Assembly: GCA_902632515.1 (NCBI GenBank)
Contig: CACPDA010000004.1
Coordinates: 1 to 61,517, forward strand
Length of the DNA stretch: 61,517 bases
Source of the DNA: an uncultured Pelagibacteraceae bacterium
GTDB taxonomy: Bacteria; Pseudomonadota; Alphaproteobacteria; Pelagibacterales; Pelagibacteraceae
Direction of reading: 5' to 3'
Made by a program: the position numbers and the translations under genes. Below are positions 1-8,635 of this stretch, piece by piece. Under the pieces are notes generated by a model, which was given only the letters and a program-made list of their open reading frames with translations, had not been told where the DNA came from and searched no databases. The first letter of the stretch is position 1. Each line of letters begins with the position of its first letter.

Positions 1-607
1 GATCAGCCAATTCTATGAAATTTTCTTCATACCACATTTTATAATCCTCAAATGAGTCAATTCCGAAAGCAATTTTTTTTCCTTTAACTAATAAGTCCAA
101 ATTATCCTTTTCCAATCTACTTGTGTTAACCTCAATTTTTGGAAAATAATCTTTAATTTGGATTGATTGCAAATTTAATAATTTTTTTGACTGATCAGAA
201 TAACTCATTTTCCAGTCCTCATTATTTAAAAAAATATTGTTAGTTAACCATTTTTTTTGATTACCAATACCTGGACCTATAACGTTTTTGATACCCGCTA
301 ATCTAGCTGCAATAGCAGGTTTGTTTACCTTATCTAAAATATAAACATAATCATATTTTTTTTTAAAGAAAATTTTTGTTAATTTAAAAACATCTATCCA
401 GTAAGCAAGGCCTTTTCTGAAATTATTATAATGAATATCATTTAAATAGTTTAAATCTTTAAAAATATTTTTTGCTTGTGTTTTTTCTCTAACAATTAAA
501 TCTACTTTTTCAGTATAATGCTCACTTATTGCCTTTATATAGGGAAGTTGCCAAATTAAATCACCAAGTTTATGATGGGTATAAACAATACAAATTTTTT
601 TATTCAT
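1..607 (-). CDS. Glycosyltransferase family 9 (heptosyltransferase-like), 3' part missing
   Basis: The minus-strand frame is open from an ATG at 607 to the left edge, so about 202 N-terminal residues are present and the C-terminus lies outside the window. The protein opens with a Rossmann-like strand followed by HHKLGDLIWQLPYIKAI, the pattern of GT9 glycosyltransferases related to ADP-heptose:LPS heptosyltransferases (usual form G.iGD.i...P.i..l). Further on come DYVYILDKVNKPAIAARLAG and a VIGPG turn, matching the acceptor-domain half of this fold. The likely role is transfer of a sugar to lipopolysaccharide core or another surface glycan. The nucleotide-sugar-binding half is not visible, so donor specificity cannot be judged. 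Divergent from the rhodanese gene. Confidence 0.72.
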   Translation of the reverse strand, partial: MNKKICIVYTHHKLGDLIWQLPYIKAISEHYTEKVDLIVREKTQAKNIFKDLNYLNDIHYNNFRKGLAYWIDVFKLTKIFFKKKYDYVYILDKVNKPAIAARLAGIKNVIGPGIGNQKKWLTNNIFLNNEDWKMSYSDQSKKLLNLQSIQIKDYFPKIEVNTSRLEKDNLDLLVKGKKIAFGIDSFEDYKMWYEENFIELAD

Positions 608-681
608 CTTTTTTAATTATTTAACGATTTAGAGGACTATGCAAACTAAAAAAATTACAATAGTATCAATATATTTAGATT

Positions 682-1065
682 ATGAAAATTAAATCAAGCC
701 AGACTTTAGTTTCAGAAGCTCTTCAAGATATCAAAACAATTTCTACTGACGAAGCTTATAAGATGTTAGTCGATAACAAATGTAACTTAATTGATATCAG
801 AGATATTAGAGAATTAGAAAAAGAAGGTAGAATAGAAAAATCAAATCATATTCCAAGAGGAATGTTGGAATTTTGGTTAGATCCAGACAGTCCTTATTTT
901 AAAGAGGGAAAACTAGATATGAAAAAAGAAATGGTTCTTTTTTGTGCTGGAGGATTAAGGTCTGCTTTAGCAGCAAAAACTTTAAAAGATATGGGTTTTG
1001 AAAAAGTTTCTCATATTGATGGCGGATTTAGTGCTTTAAAGCAAAGTAAATTTAAAATCACTTAA
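682..1065 (+). CDS. Rhodanese-like domain protein
   Basis: 127 residues making up a single rhodanese domain. The substrate strand ...LIDIRDIRELEKEG (about residues 36-49), the HIPRG turn (56-60) and the active-site loop FCAGGLRSA with Cys88 are all present. The intact cysteine means sulfurtransferase activity is possible. The long insertion around LDPDSPYFKEGK is typical of the single-domain alphaproteobacterial type. No signal peptide is visible, so it is likely cytoplasmic. Its stop codon is interlocked with that of the convergent DsbA-like gene (shared TTAA at 1062-1065). The physiological sulfur acceptor is not evident from context. Confidence 0.85.
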   Translation: MKIKSSQTLVSEALQDIKTISTDEAYKMLVDNKCNLIDIRDIRELEKEGRIEKSNHIPRGMLEFWLDPDSPYFKEGKLDMKKEMVLFCAGGLRSALAAKTLKDMGFEKVSHIDGGFSALKQSKFKIT

Positions 1066-1640
1066 GAATTAAATTCTTCTAACGCATACTCTAATCTATC
1101 TTGTCCCCAAAAAAGTTTATTATTGATCACAAAGGTTGGTGCACCAAAGACTTCTAATTCAAATGCTTTTTCTGTTAACTTTTTGAGTTTATTTTTAATA
1201 TTTTGATCTTTAATACCATTATCAAATAAATCTTGTTCTATATTACATTCACAGAGAATTTTATTTATATTTTCTTTTAATGAAATATCGACATTATTTT
1301 TCCAATAAGCATCAAAACATAGATCAATAAATTTATCTTTTTTGGATTTATCTAAAAAAAGAAATCCTCTCATTAAATATAAAGAATTTAATGGAAATTT
1401 ATCATTCCATTTAAATGAAATATTATTTTTTTTTGAGATTAAAATACAATCATTTTTCATATTTTTCATTTTTCTTTCATTGAAAGCAGGGGCAGTAATC
1501 TTTCCTAAATTGTGTAAGCCACCCAACAGAATAGCTTTATAATTAAAATTATTTCTTTGATTTAATCCAATTATTTTTTTATGCGCTATATATGAATATG
1601 GGCTTATAAAATCAAAATAAAAATCAATAATTTTATTCAT
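1062..1640 (-). CDS. DsbA-family / 2-hydroxychromene-2-carboxylate isomerase-like protein
   Basis: 192 residues if translation starts at the ATG at 1640, which places the first thioredoxin strand FYFDFISPYSYIAH at residues 7-20. An upstream in-frame start at 1661 would add seven residues with no counterpart in the family. The SPYSY motif replaces the CxxC of true disulfide oxidoreductases, as in 2-hydroxychromene-2-carboxylate isomerases of the kappa-GST group. Near the C-terminus the cis-proline strand GAPTFVINNKLFWGQDRL is intact. The role is probably a glutathione-dependent isomerase or related activity, with substrate unknown. It overlaps the upstream ABA4-like gene by eight bases (ATGAATAA), so the two are probably co-transcribed and translationally coupled. 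Confidence 0.75.
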   Translation of the reverse strand: MNKIIDFYFDFISPYSYIAHKKIIGLNQRNNFNYKAILLGGLHNLGKITAPAFNERKMKNMKNDCILISKKNNISFKWNDKFPLNSLYLMRGFLFLDKSKKDKFIDLCFDAYWKNNVDISLKENINKILCECNIEQDLFDNGIKDQNIKNKLKKLTEKAFELEVFGAPTFVINNKLFWGQDRLEYALEEFNS

Positions 1641-2106
1641 AAAGATTAATACTCTTCGCATAGAATATTCTTATCAACCAATAAATGAATATACCTAATG
1701 GACCAATTAAATAAGTAATAATTAAAGGGAATGCCACTAGAATCTTATTTATGTAAAATTTTTGGGAATCTTTTACTATCCAGCCTCCAACAAATAAATT
1801 GATAGATATAAAATGTATCCAAAAAAGCATTAAAAAAAGGTTGTTCGAAAATAAATTGGATAGTTCAGAGATATTTAAATATAATTCAAAATTACTCATA
1901 AAATCATAAGAACTTAGGAAAGATTTATATAATACAAATAAGTATGTTCCGCTCAGTAAAAAAATTGGAAGAATTGATGTTACGAAAAATCTACTAAAAT
2001 TTGATGAAGAAAAAAAAATTAATATAAGCCAAAAGGGCAATACTCCTAAATTCACCCAAAAGTAGAGAATTTCAATTGTAAAGTAATTATAAATTTGTTC
2101 GATCAT
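1633..2106 (-). CDS. ABA4-like (DUF4281) integral membrane protein
   Basis: 157 residues with about four hydrophobic segments. Recognisable family landmarks are LPFWLILIF near residue 23, a central FVGGWIVKDSQ loop around residues 105-115, and a final YLIGPLGIFIYWLIR segment. Together these match the ABA4-like family named after a plant protein needed for neoxanthin synthesis. In bacteria the function is not established. First gene of a two-gene minus-strand operon with the DsbA-like gene, and its start is only 28 bases from the divergent recX start, so the promoters of both genes must lie in or near that gap. Confidence 0.72.
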   Translation of the reverse strand: MIEQIYNYFTIEILYFWVNLGVLPFWLILIFFSSSNFSRFFVTSILPIFLLSGTYLFVLYKSFLSSYDFMSNFELYLNISELSNLFSNNLFLMLFWIHFISINLFVGGWIVKDSQKFYINKILVAFPLIITYLIGPLGIFIYWLIRIFYAKSINLYE

Positions 2107-2134
2107 TTGAAATTATATTATATTAAATCTTACA

Positions 2135-2698
2135 ATGATTCCCATAAGAAAGAAGAAAAAATCCTTAGAGATAACTGTTGATGAAATGAGAAATTTTGCA
2201 TTAACATATGTTGAAAAATATGCCCCATCAAAACAACAGCTTCGTACTTATTTGTTAAAGAAATATTTAAAATTATCTGTGCCAAGCGTAAAAAAACAAG
2301 ATGTAATTGATTTAATAGATGTTGTTTTGTCTGATTTGGAAAAAAATAAGTTTATTAATGATAAATTTTATTCAGAAAGTAAAGCAAAGAGCATGATACA
2401 GAGAGGAAATTCGATAAACAAGATTAGAAACTATTTAATTGGTAAAGGTATAAATGATGAATTTATTAAACAAACTGTTAATAAAATTAAGGAAGATAAT
2501 ACCGATCAAGATTTTTTTTCTGCAATAAAAATTTGTAAAAAAAAAAGAATTGGACCAGCAAGAACAGAAGATAATCGTTCGTTATTCTATAAAAAAGATA
2601 TATCTTTATTAGCAAGAAATGGTTTTGATTTTGAGACCTCAAAAAAGGTCATGGAGCTAGAAAAAGATGATTATTTAAAAATAGTTAAATTAATTTAA
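2135..2698 (+). CDS. recX: Regulatory protein RecX
   Basis: 187 residues, all helical in appearance, with the tandem three-helix repeats of RecX: a first repeat around ALTYVEKYAPSKQQLRTYLLKKYL, a second around FINDKFYSESKAKSMIQRGNS with IRNYLIGKGI, and a third near the C-terminus around RNGFDFETSKKVME. RecX binds RecA and controls filament growth during recombination and the SOS response. recA is not in the window, so this is a detached recX. The gene ends at a TTAA in which its stop codon overlaps the stop of a small minus-strand ORF. Confidence 0.85.
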   Translation: MIPIRKKKKSLEITVDEMRNFALTYVEKYAPSKQQLRTYLLKKYLKLSVPSVKKQDVIDLIDVVLSDLEKNKFINDKFYSESKAKSMIQRGNSINKIRNYLIGKGINDEFIKQTVNKIKEDNTDQDFFSAIKICKKKRIGPARTEDNRSLFYKKDISLLARNGFDFETSKKVMELEKDDYLKIVKLI

Positions 2699-2832
2699 TT
2701 TTTTTTTTTCTCCTCTTCAATTAATCGATTAATTTTATTTTTAATATAATTTTTAACAAATACAAAAACCAATAGCCCAAATATTGAAACAGAGACTATT
2801 ATAATTAATATTATTCTTAATTGTTCATCCAT
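2695..2832 (-). CDS. Small membrane protein (45 aa)
   Basis: A 45-codon ORF. Its ATG (2832-2830) overlaps the last base of the cysQ-like stop codon as TAATG, which argues for translational coupling. The sequence begins MDEQLRIIL, then has one hydrophobic segment of about 18 residues (IIIVSVSIFGLLVFVFV), then a charged tail ending EEEKKKN. A single-pass protein with a cytoplasmic basic/acidic tail is suggested. No family was recognised. Its stop is interlocked with the recX stop (TTAA at 2695-2698). Confidence 0.55.
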   Translation of the reverse strand: MDEQLRIILIIIVSVSIFGLLVFVFVKNYIKNKINRLIEEEKKKN

Positions 2833-3605
2833 TATAAAATGTTCTTGCTTTTTAAAATTAAACTTGGATTTTTAAAATCTTTTTTTCCATATTTAATTTC
2901 ATTATTATTAAAGTCAGTTACTCTACCTCCAGCATGGTTTAAAATAGCATGACCTGCAGCAATATCCCATTCAAATGCTCTTGGTTCAGCAACATATCCA
3001 TCAAACTCACCTGCTGCAATTACACAAAATTTCAAAGAACTTTTCATTCGTACAAATTTTTTGACATTTAATTTTTTATGAATTTCTTCAATTTCTGGTT
3101 TGATCTTATCTGAGTAAGAAACAAATTTAATTGAATCTTTGTTAAAATCTTTTGAACATTCAAGTTTAATTGTATTATTATTTTTGACTTCATAAGCATT
3201 TTCTGGGCCAAACGAATAAAACATTCTTCCTTTTGCTGGAGCATAAATTAATCCTGCCACTGGTTGATTTTTTAAAATTAATCCAGCATTAATTGTAAAC
3301 TCTTCTAAATCATTTATATAATCATAAGTACCGTCTATAGGATCAACTAACCAAAAATCATTTAAATTTTTTGTAGATTTGTTATCAGATGTTTCCTCCG
3401 AAATTATAGGAAGTCCAGGGGTAATTTCTTTAATCTTTTTTGTTACAATTTCATTTACTTCTAAATCTCCATTGCTAACTGGAGTATTATCAGGCTTTAT
3501 TTTTTTAATAAGACCTTTACTTCTTAAATCCATTGATACTTGACCAGCGTGTAAAAAAGTATCAATTAATTCTTTAATAATTTTCTCTATATTTAGATTA
3601 TTCAT
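2832..3605 (-). CDS. cysQ: Inositol monophosphatase family, CysQ-like 3'(2'),5'-bisphosphate nucleotidase
   Basis: 257 residues. The metal-binding motifs of the Li+-sensitive phosphatase family are complete: EE at about 70-71, WLVDPIDGT at 85-93 and EWDIAAGHAIL with WD at 213-214. The overall pattern resembles CysQ, which removes the 3' phosphate from PAP left after sulfonation or sulfate reduction, more than histidinol phosphatase or true inositol monophosphatase. A substrate in the inositol-phosphate group cannot be excluded. It overlaps the upstream DUF3553 gene by eight bases (ATGAATAA) and the downstream 45-aa gene by one base, forming a three-gene minus-strand operon. Confidence 0.8.
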   Translation of the reverse strand: MNNLNIEKIIKELIDTFLHAGQVSMDLRSKGLIKKIKPDNTPVSNGDLEVNEIVTKKIKEITPGLPIISEETSDNKSTKNLNDFWLVDPIDGTYDYINDLEEFTINAGLILKNQPVAGLIYAPAKGRMFYSFGPENAYEVKNNNTIKLECSKDFNKDSIKFVSYSDKIKPEIEEIHKKLNVKKFVRMKSSLKFCVIAAGEFDGYVAEPRAFEWDIAAGHAILNHAGGRVTDFNNNEIKYGKKDFKNPSLILKSKNIL

Positions 3606-3768
3606 AAATTTTAACTAATTCTATATTATCTGCATTTATTACTTTTTTTCCTGCATTTTCAAAATTTACTGTCACTTTATTATCAATAATCGATTGAACT
3701 TGGCCAATTCCCCATTCTTTATTTAATGGGTTTTCAACTTTATCTCCTGGTTCATAATCCAAAATCAT
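3598..3768 (-). CDS. DUF3553 family small protein
   Basis: 56 residues from the ATG at 3768. The protein shows the pattern of DUF3553: [20 protein letters not shown], then a strand [14 protein letters not shown] and a short tail. This is a small beta-barrel-like module also met in UvrD- and CarD-type proteins, where it contacts nucleic acid or polymerase. Whether the free-standing form does so is unknown. It is the first gene of the minus-strand cysQ operon and lies divergently from mnmA with 41 bases between the two start codons. Confidence 0.72.
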   Translation of the reverse strand: MILDYEPGDKVENPLNKEWGIGQVQSIIDNKVTVNFENAGKKVINADNIELVKIYE

Positions 3769-3809
3769 TTAATTTAACTTATATTAGAAATCGGTATAAA
3801 TACCATCAA

Positions 3810-4928
3810 ATGAATAAAGAATTAAATTCTATAGGTTTTAATAAAAAAGCTTCAGATACAACTGTTGTTGTAGCAATGTCTGGGGGAGTAGATTCATCAA
3901 CAGTCGCAGGTATAATGAAAAAACAGGGTTTTAAAGTTATTGGTATTACTCTTAAACTTTATGATGACAACAAAGAAGTTGCTGCTTCAAAACAATGTTG
4001 TTCTGGACAAGATATAATGGATGCCAAAAGAGTTGCACAAAAATTAAATATTGAACATAAAATTTTATATTATCAAAACAAATTTAAACAAGGTGTGATT
4101 GATAATTTTGTTGAAAGTTATTTAAAAGGTGAGACACCGATACCGTGTGTGCAATGTAATCAAACAGTTAAATTTAAAGATTTATTTGATGTTTCAAAAG
4201 AATTGAAAGCTGATGCTCTTATAACAGGTCATTATGTAAAAAGTGTAACTTCAGAAAATCAAACTAATATGTATAGAGCTATAGATGAAAATAGAGATCA
4301 AAGTTATTTCTTATTCAATACAACAAGAGAACAATTAAATTATTTAAGATTTCCTTTGGGTGGATTATTAAAAGATGAGACTAGAGAAATTGCCAAGAAG
4401 TTAGATCTAAATGTTGCAGATAAACCTGATAGCCAGGATATATGTTTTGTGCCTAATGGTGATTATTCATCGGTAATTCAAAAATTTAGACCAGACTCTT
4501 TTCAAAAGGGAAATATAAAAGACCTAGAAGGTAAAGTAATTGGTGTTCATGATGGAATAATCAATTTTACTATTGGCCAAAGAAAGGGAATTAAAGTGTC
4601 AGATAAAAAGGCTCTTTACGTTTTAAAAATAAATTCTGATCAAAATGAAATTATAGTTGGTCCAAAAGAAAATTTGGGAAAAAAAAATATTATATTAAAA
4701 AATTTGAATCTTCTTGTAGATAAAAAAGAATTTGAAAATGATGTATTAGTTAAAGTAAGATCAACTGGTAAAATGTTAAATGCTAAAGTAAATTTTAGTG
4801 ATCAAAATGGTGCTAGTGTCAATCTTAAGATTCCTGAGGATGGAATATCACCAGGACAAGCATGTGTATTTTATAATAAGGATAAACTAGGTTATAAGGT
4901 TTTGGGAGGAGGTTGGATTAAAGAATAA
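3810..4928 (+). CDS. mnmA: tRNA-specific 2-thiouridylase MnmA
   Basis: 372 residues from the ATG at 3810. The frame is open further upstream, but that extension overlaps the divergent DUF3553 gene and has no family counterpart. MnmA adds the 2-thio group to the wobble uridine of tRNA-Lys, Glu and Gln using sulfur relayed as persulfide. Visible motifs are the ATP-pyrophosphatase loop SGGVDSS (24-30), the catalytic cysteine in [10 protein letters not shown] (Cys116) and the second cysteine in DSQDICFVP (Cys212), followed by FTIGQRKG and the C-terminal beta-barrel. All key residues are present and the length is normal. It ends one base before the convergent 27-aa gene. Confidence 0.95.
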   Translation: MNKELNSIGFNKKASDTTVVVAMSGGVDSSTVAGIMKKQGFKVIGITLKLYDDNKEVAASKQCCSGQDIMDAKRVAQKLNIEHKILYYQNKFKQGVIDNFVESYLKGETPIPCVQCNQTVKFKDLFDVSKELKADALITGHYVKSVTSENQTNMYRAIDENRDQSYFLFNTTREQLNYLRFPLGGLLKDETREIAKKLDLNVADKPDSQDICFVPNGDYSSVIQKFRPDSFQKGNIKDLEGKVIGVHDGIINFTIGQRKGIKVSDKKALYVLKINSDQNEIIVGPKENLGKKNIILKNLNLLVDKKEFENDVLVKVRSTGKMLNAKVNFSDQNGASVNLKIPEDGISPGQACVFYNKDKLGYKVLGGGWIKE

Positions 4929-4929
4929 G

Positions 4930-5013
4930 CTACTTTTTCTTATTCTTTTTTCTAGCTCTTCTTTTTTTAGAGCCCATTTTTCTTCGGCCTCTATGTTTTT
5001 TTGGGTAACTCAT
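4930..5013 (-). CDS. Very small, highly basic protein (27 aa)
   Basis: A 27-codon ORF starting with ATG at 5013 and stopping with TAG one base beyond the mnmA stop. Its product is MSYPKKHRGRRKMGSKKRRA followed by RKKNKKK: roughly two thirds Lys/Arg and no acidic residue. The composition is that of a ribosome-associated or RNA-binding peptide, and the length resembles the small ribosomal protein THX, but the sequence is not a clear match to any family I know. The clean start and stop and the exact fit between mnmA and the metC-like gene favour a real gene. Confidence 0.5.
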   Translation of the reverse strand: MSYPKKHRGRRKMGSKKRRARKKNKKK

Positions 5014-5086
5014 TCAATCCTTTTCATTAATTTATTGAATTTTTCTTATGGATATAGCATTGTCCTCAAAGCATATCAATTTTTTT

Positions 5087-6262
5087 ATGGTAAAATCTTT
5101 TAAAACATTTCTTAAACATACTGCTAAAGACTTCCATAATCAGTCAGTTAATCCACCAGTTGTAAGAGCTTCAACAATTATATTTAAATCAATGCAGCAT
5201 ATTAGGAAGACACAAGCAAAAGCTCAAAAAAATCCTACAGGTGGGCATTATGATTATGGCAGACAAGGAACTTCAACCACTCATATTTTACAAAAAATTT
5301 TAACAAAACTTGAGGAAAGTTATCATGTTTTTACTACTCCAACTGGATTTGGTTCAGTATTTTTAGCTATATTTAGTGTTGCAAGACCAGGTGATGAAAT
5401 AATAGTTGCTGATCCTGTTTATAGCCCCACAAGATTATTAACTCAGGATTACTTGAAAGAATTTGGTATTAAAACTATTTTTTATAATCCTAGTGATCTT
5501 AAAACTTTAGAAAACAACATTACAAAAAAAACTAAATTAATATTTGTTGAAAATCCAGGAAGTAATACTTTTGATTTTCAAGATTTAGGAAAAATAATTT
5601 CAATAGCTAAAAAGAATAAAATTTTTACTGCCATAGATAATACTTGGGGCACACCATATTATTTAAAGCCTATAAAACTTGGATTTGATATGGCTATAGT
5701 TTCAGCTACAAAGTATTATTCAGGACACTCTGACGTAATGGGAGGAAGTTTAGCAGTAAATAAAAAAGTTTTTGAGAAAGTTAAGGCAGCCGAGAGAATT
5801 ACTGGTTTAAGATTGGGTCCTGATGATGCCTATTTAATTACCAGAGGCCTAAGAACTTTAGATGTACGATTGGATAGACATAGAGAAAATGCTAAAAAGG
5901 TTGCAGCTTTTTTGTCAAAAAATAGAAGAATTAAGTTATTATATCCTTTTAAAAAAAAATCTTTAAATTTTAGAATGTGGAAAAAATATTATTCAGGTGC
6001 CTCAGGATTAATGGGATTAAAAATTAAATCAAAAAATGTAAATGCAGTAAGAAAATTCGTAAATTCACTAAAATTATTTGGTTATGGCTATAGTTGGGGT
6101 GGTTTTGAAAGTTTAGCTTTGCATCAAGAGTACAGAGAAACTGGAAAAAGAAAATATATGAATTTAGCAAAAGATGAACATCTTGTTAGATTACACGTAG
6201 GTCTTGAAGATCCTAATGACTTAATTGCAGATATTAAGCAAGCGTTAAGACATTTGAAATGA
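5087..6262 (+). CDS. metC: Cystathionine beta-lyase-like PLP enzyme (Cys/Met metabolism family)
   Basis: 391 residues from the ATG at 5087, which gives the normal N-terminus before VNPPVVRAST. An upstream ATG at 5048 would add 13 residues. Family landmarks are YGRQGTSTTHILQ, TPTGFGSVFLA, the VENPGSNTFD strand, the cofactor aspartate in AIDNTW and the PLP lysine in SATKYYSGHSDVMGG (Lys209 by this start). This is the gamma-elimination/beta-lyase family. Closeness to the alphaproteobacterial cystathionine beta-lyase group suggests cleavage of cystathionine to homocysteine, pyruvate and ammonia, but another C-S lyase role is possible. First gene of the operon running to the HIT gene; its stop overlaps the MFS start as ATGA. 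Confidence 0.82.
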   Translation: MVKSFKTFLKHTAKDFHNQSVNPPVVRASTIIFKSMQHIRKTQAKAQKNPTGGHYDYGRQGTSTTHILQKILTKLEESYHVFTTPTGFGSVFLAIFSVARPGDEIIVADPVYSPTRLLTQDYLKEFGIKTIFYNPSDLKTLENNITKKTKLIFVENPGSNTFDFQDLGKIISIAKKNKIFTAIDNTWGTPYYLKPIKLGFDMAIVSATKYYSGHSDVMGGSLAVNKKVFEKVKAAERITGLRLGPDDAYLITRGLRTLDVRLDRHRENAKKVAAFLSKNRRIKLLYPFKKKSLNFRMWKKYYSGASGLMGLKIKSKNVNAVRKFVNSLKLFGYGYSWGGFESLALHQEYRETGKRKYMNLAKDEHLVRLHVGLEDPNDLIADIKQALRHLK

Positions 6263-7479
6263 TATCAGAAAATTTTTTTAAATCTAGAACAGCAGTAATA
6301 ACTTTAATTGCAGCTTGTTTTGTTGTTTTGATTTCTCTTGGAGTAAGACAGGTTTTTGGTTTGTTCTTTATTGATTTTAATGAAAGTTTAAATATTAGTA
6401 ATACTGCATTTGGTTTTGCAATAGGTGTTCAAATGTTAATGTGGGGCATTACCGGTCCTATTTTTGGAGCAGTTGCAGATCGTTACGGTGGACACGTAGC
6501 TATAATTTCAGCATTTATTTTTTATACACTTGGAATTTATTTTTTATATACAGGTCCTAATACTGGAATTTTTTTTCAAATACATATGGGCTTACTAATA
6601 GGCATAGGGCTTGGCGGTACTGCCATCAGTATACCAATGTCAGTTGTTGGAAAACATTTTCCTTTATCTACAAGAACAATCGCCATGAGTTTTGTAACAG
6701 CAGTTGGATCTTTCGGTTATTTTTTGTCTCCAATCTTTACTAATTATTCTCTATCTGAATTCGGTTGGAATTATACTTTATTTATTTTTTTATTATTTTT
6801 ATTTACAGGTTTGGTTGCTGCTTATTTTGTTAGATCTCCATCTAAATTTGATAGTGTAGAACAAATATCAGATCAAACATTTAAAGAGGCTCTTTCTGAG
6901 GCTTTCAAAACAAGAAGTTATATTCTGTTGGTGTCTGGTTTTTTTGTTTGTGGCTTTCACATTACTTTAGTTGGAACGCATGTTCCAAAGTATGTAATAG
7001 ATAGAGGTTTAGAAGATTGGACTGCTGCAGCTATCTTATCACTAATTGGACTTTTTAATATCTTTGGTTCATTGTTAAGTGGATATCTTTCATCTAAAAT
7101 GAGTAAAAAAATCATTCTTAGTGGAATTTATTTTTTAAGAGGTATTTCAATTATTCTTTTTATATTTACACCTGCAAGTAACCTTAGTGCATTTTTATTT
7201 GGAGCAAGTTTTGGTTTCTTATGGTTATCAACTGTACCAGCCACAAGTGGAATTGTAGCACACTTATTTGGAACTAAATATTTAGGTCTTTTATATGGAA
7301 TAGTTTTTTTAAGCCATCAAATAGGATCTTTTTTTGGAGCATATCTAGGAGGTTTATTTCACGATCTTTATGGTTCTTATGATTATGCGTGGTATTTAGC
7401 AATTGCTTTATCTGTTTTTGCAGCAATAATACATTTACCAATTAAGGAAGAACCAGTTTTAAGATTAAAAACAGAATAA
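6259..7479 (+). CDS. MFS transporter
   Basis: 406 residues with twelve predicted membrane spans in two six-helix halves. The loop 2-3 signature appears as GAVADRYGGH, with the corresponding SGYLSSKMSKK loop in the second half. It resembles monocarboxylate/oxalate-type MFS carriers, but the substrate cannot be read from the sequence. The start overlaps the metC-like stop (ATGA at 6259-6262), so it is translated together with that lyase. A role in moving an amino acid, keto acid or sulfur compound linked to it is a guess from context only. Confidence 0.82.
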   Translation: MISENFFKSRTAVITLIAACFVVLISLGVRQVFGLFFIDFNESLNISNTAFGFAIGVQMLMWGITGPIFGAVADRYGGHVAIISAFIFYTLGIYFLYTGPNTGIFFQIHMGLLIGIGLGGTAISIPMSVVGKHFPLSTRTIAMSFVTAVGSFGYFLSPIFTNYSLSEFGWNYTLFIFLLFLFTGLVAAYFVRSPSKFDSVEQISDQTFKEALSEAFKTRSYILLVSGFFVCGFHITLVGTHVPKYVIDRGLEDWTAAAILSLIGLFNIFGSLLSGYLSSKMSKKIILSGIYFLRGISIILFIFTPASNLSAFLFGASFGFLWLSTVPATSGIVAHLFGTKYLGLLYGIVFLSHQIGSFFGAYLGGLFHDLYGSYDYAWYLAIALSVFAAIIHLPIKEEPVLRLKTE

Positions 7480-7480
7480 A

Positions 7481-8635
7481 TTGAGTAAAATAAATCATTT
7501 ATCAGATGTACACAATTCAGGGAAATCTTACATAATATATAAATCTAAAAAGGGATTTGATTTATATACAAATTTTTCTCAAAAAATTATTCTTAATGAT
7601 AATAATATTAGTACTTTTTTAAATAAAAAATATAACAATAAATCTAAAAATACTGATCTTTACATAGGTTTCTTTGGTTATGAAATACTTAACAGTCTTA
7701 TAAATGTAAAAATACCAAAACAAAAAAGCATTAAATTTCCAAAAGGAATTTTTTATAAGCCTGAAAAAAAGATAAGTTTAAGTAATAATTTAGAATATCA
7801 AAATAAAGTTAAGCATAAAAATACCAGTTTCAAAATTAACCTAAATAAAAATTCTTATACTAAAATTTTTAATAAATTTAAAAAAAAAATTAAAAGTGGC
7901 GAGACATATCAAATTAAGATTTGTACTAAATATAAAACAAAATCAAAGATGGATCCTTTAAATTTTTTTTCTAAATTATCAAAAACTAACTTAGCTCCAG
8001 AGGCATTCATGATTAGAGATAAAAATTATTCAATAATAAGCTGTTCACCAGAAAACCTAATAACTAAAAAGGGTCTTGATATATTTACAAAACCTATAGC
8101 CGGCACAGTAAAAAAAACCAAATCGTTAAATAAAATAAAAGCACTTAAATATTTTAGAAAAAATATTAAAGAAACAAAAGAACACAATATGATTGTTGAT
8201 ATGGAAAGAAATGATTTATCCAGAATATGTAAACCTGGTACAGTAAAATTATCTAAACAAAAAATAGTAGAGGAGTATAAGGATCTTTTTCATTATGTAA
8301 GTCAGATTAAAGGTAAATTAAAAAAGAATATTGAAAATATAGATATCATTAAAGCTATGATGCCAGGAGGGTCAGTTATTGGTTGCCCTAAGATAAGCAC
8401 TTTAAAACTTTTAAATAAACAAGAAAAAGAAAATAGAAATATTTATACAGGGAGCTTTGGATATATAAAATTTAATGGAGATATGAGATTTAATATCATT
8501 ATAAGATCAATTTTAAATTTTAAAAATATTTCAGAAATATCAGTTGCTTCAGGAGTGGTTGTAGATAGTAATGCTAAACATGAATTCAATGAGAATTATA
8601 TTAAAGCGAAAGCACTAATAGATTTATTTAAATGA
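7481..8635 (+). CDS. pabB: Chorismate-utilising component I, probably aminodeoxychorismate synthase PabB
   Basis: 384 residues starting with TTG one base after the MFS stop. It is the chorismate-binding catalytic half: GETYQIKICTKY, then PIAGT (205-209), then DMERNDLSRI, MPGGSVIGCPKI and YTGSFGYI. The flanking pabA and pabC genes imply synthesis of 4-amino-4-deoxychorismate for folate. The PIAGT motif is notable: E. coli PabB carries PIKGT with the lysine that attacks chorismate, while alanine is the usual residue in anthranilate synthase. The assignment to PabB therefore rests mainly on operon context. The N-terminal domain is short and lysine/asparagine rich. Confidence 0.8.
   Translation: MSKINHLSDVHNSGKSYIIYKSKKGFDLYTNFSQKIILNDNNISTFLNKKYNNKSKNTDLYIGFFGYEILNSLINVKIPKQKSIKFPKGIFYKPEKKISLSNNLEYQNKVKHKNTSFKINLNKNSYTKIFNKFKKKIKSGETYQIKICTKYKTKSKMDPLNFFSKLSKTNLAPEAFMIRDKNYSIISCSPENLITKKGLDIFTKPIAGTVKKTKSLNKIKALKYFRKNIKETKEHNMIVDMERNDLSRICKPGTVKLSKQKIVEEYKDLFHYVSQIKGKLKKNIENIDIIKAMMPGGSVIGCPKISTLKLLNKQEKENRNIYTGSFGYIKFNGDMRFNIIIRSILNFKNISEISVASGVVVDSNAKHEFNENYIKAKALIDLFK

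Noticed and set aside
1342..1542. Plus-strand ORF inside the DsbA-like gene
   Set aside because: It is the antisense shadow of a conserved gene and its product is a low-complexity hydrophobic string.
4929..5086. SAM-type riboswitch upstream of the metC-like gene
   Set aside because: The region is mostly occupied by the small minus-strand basic gene and shows no pseudoknot-like or paired elements that I could support.
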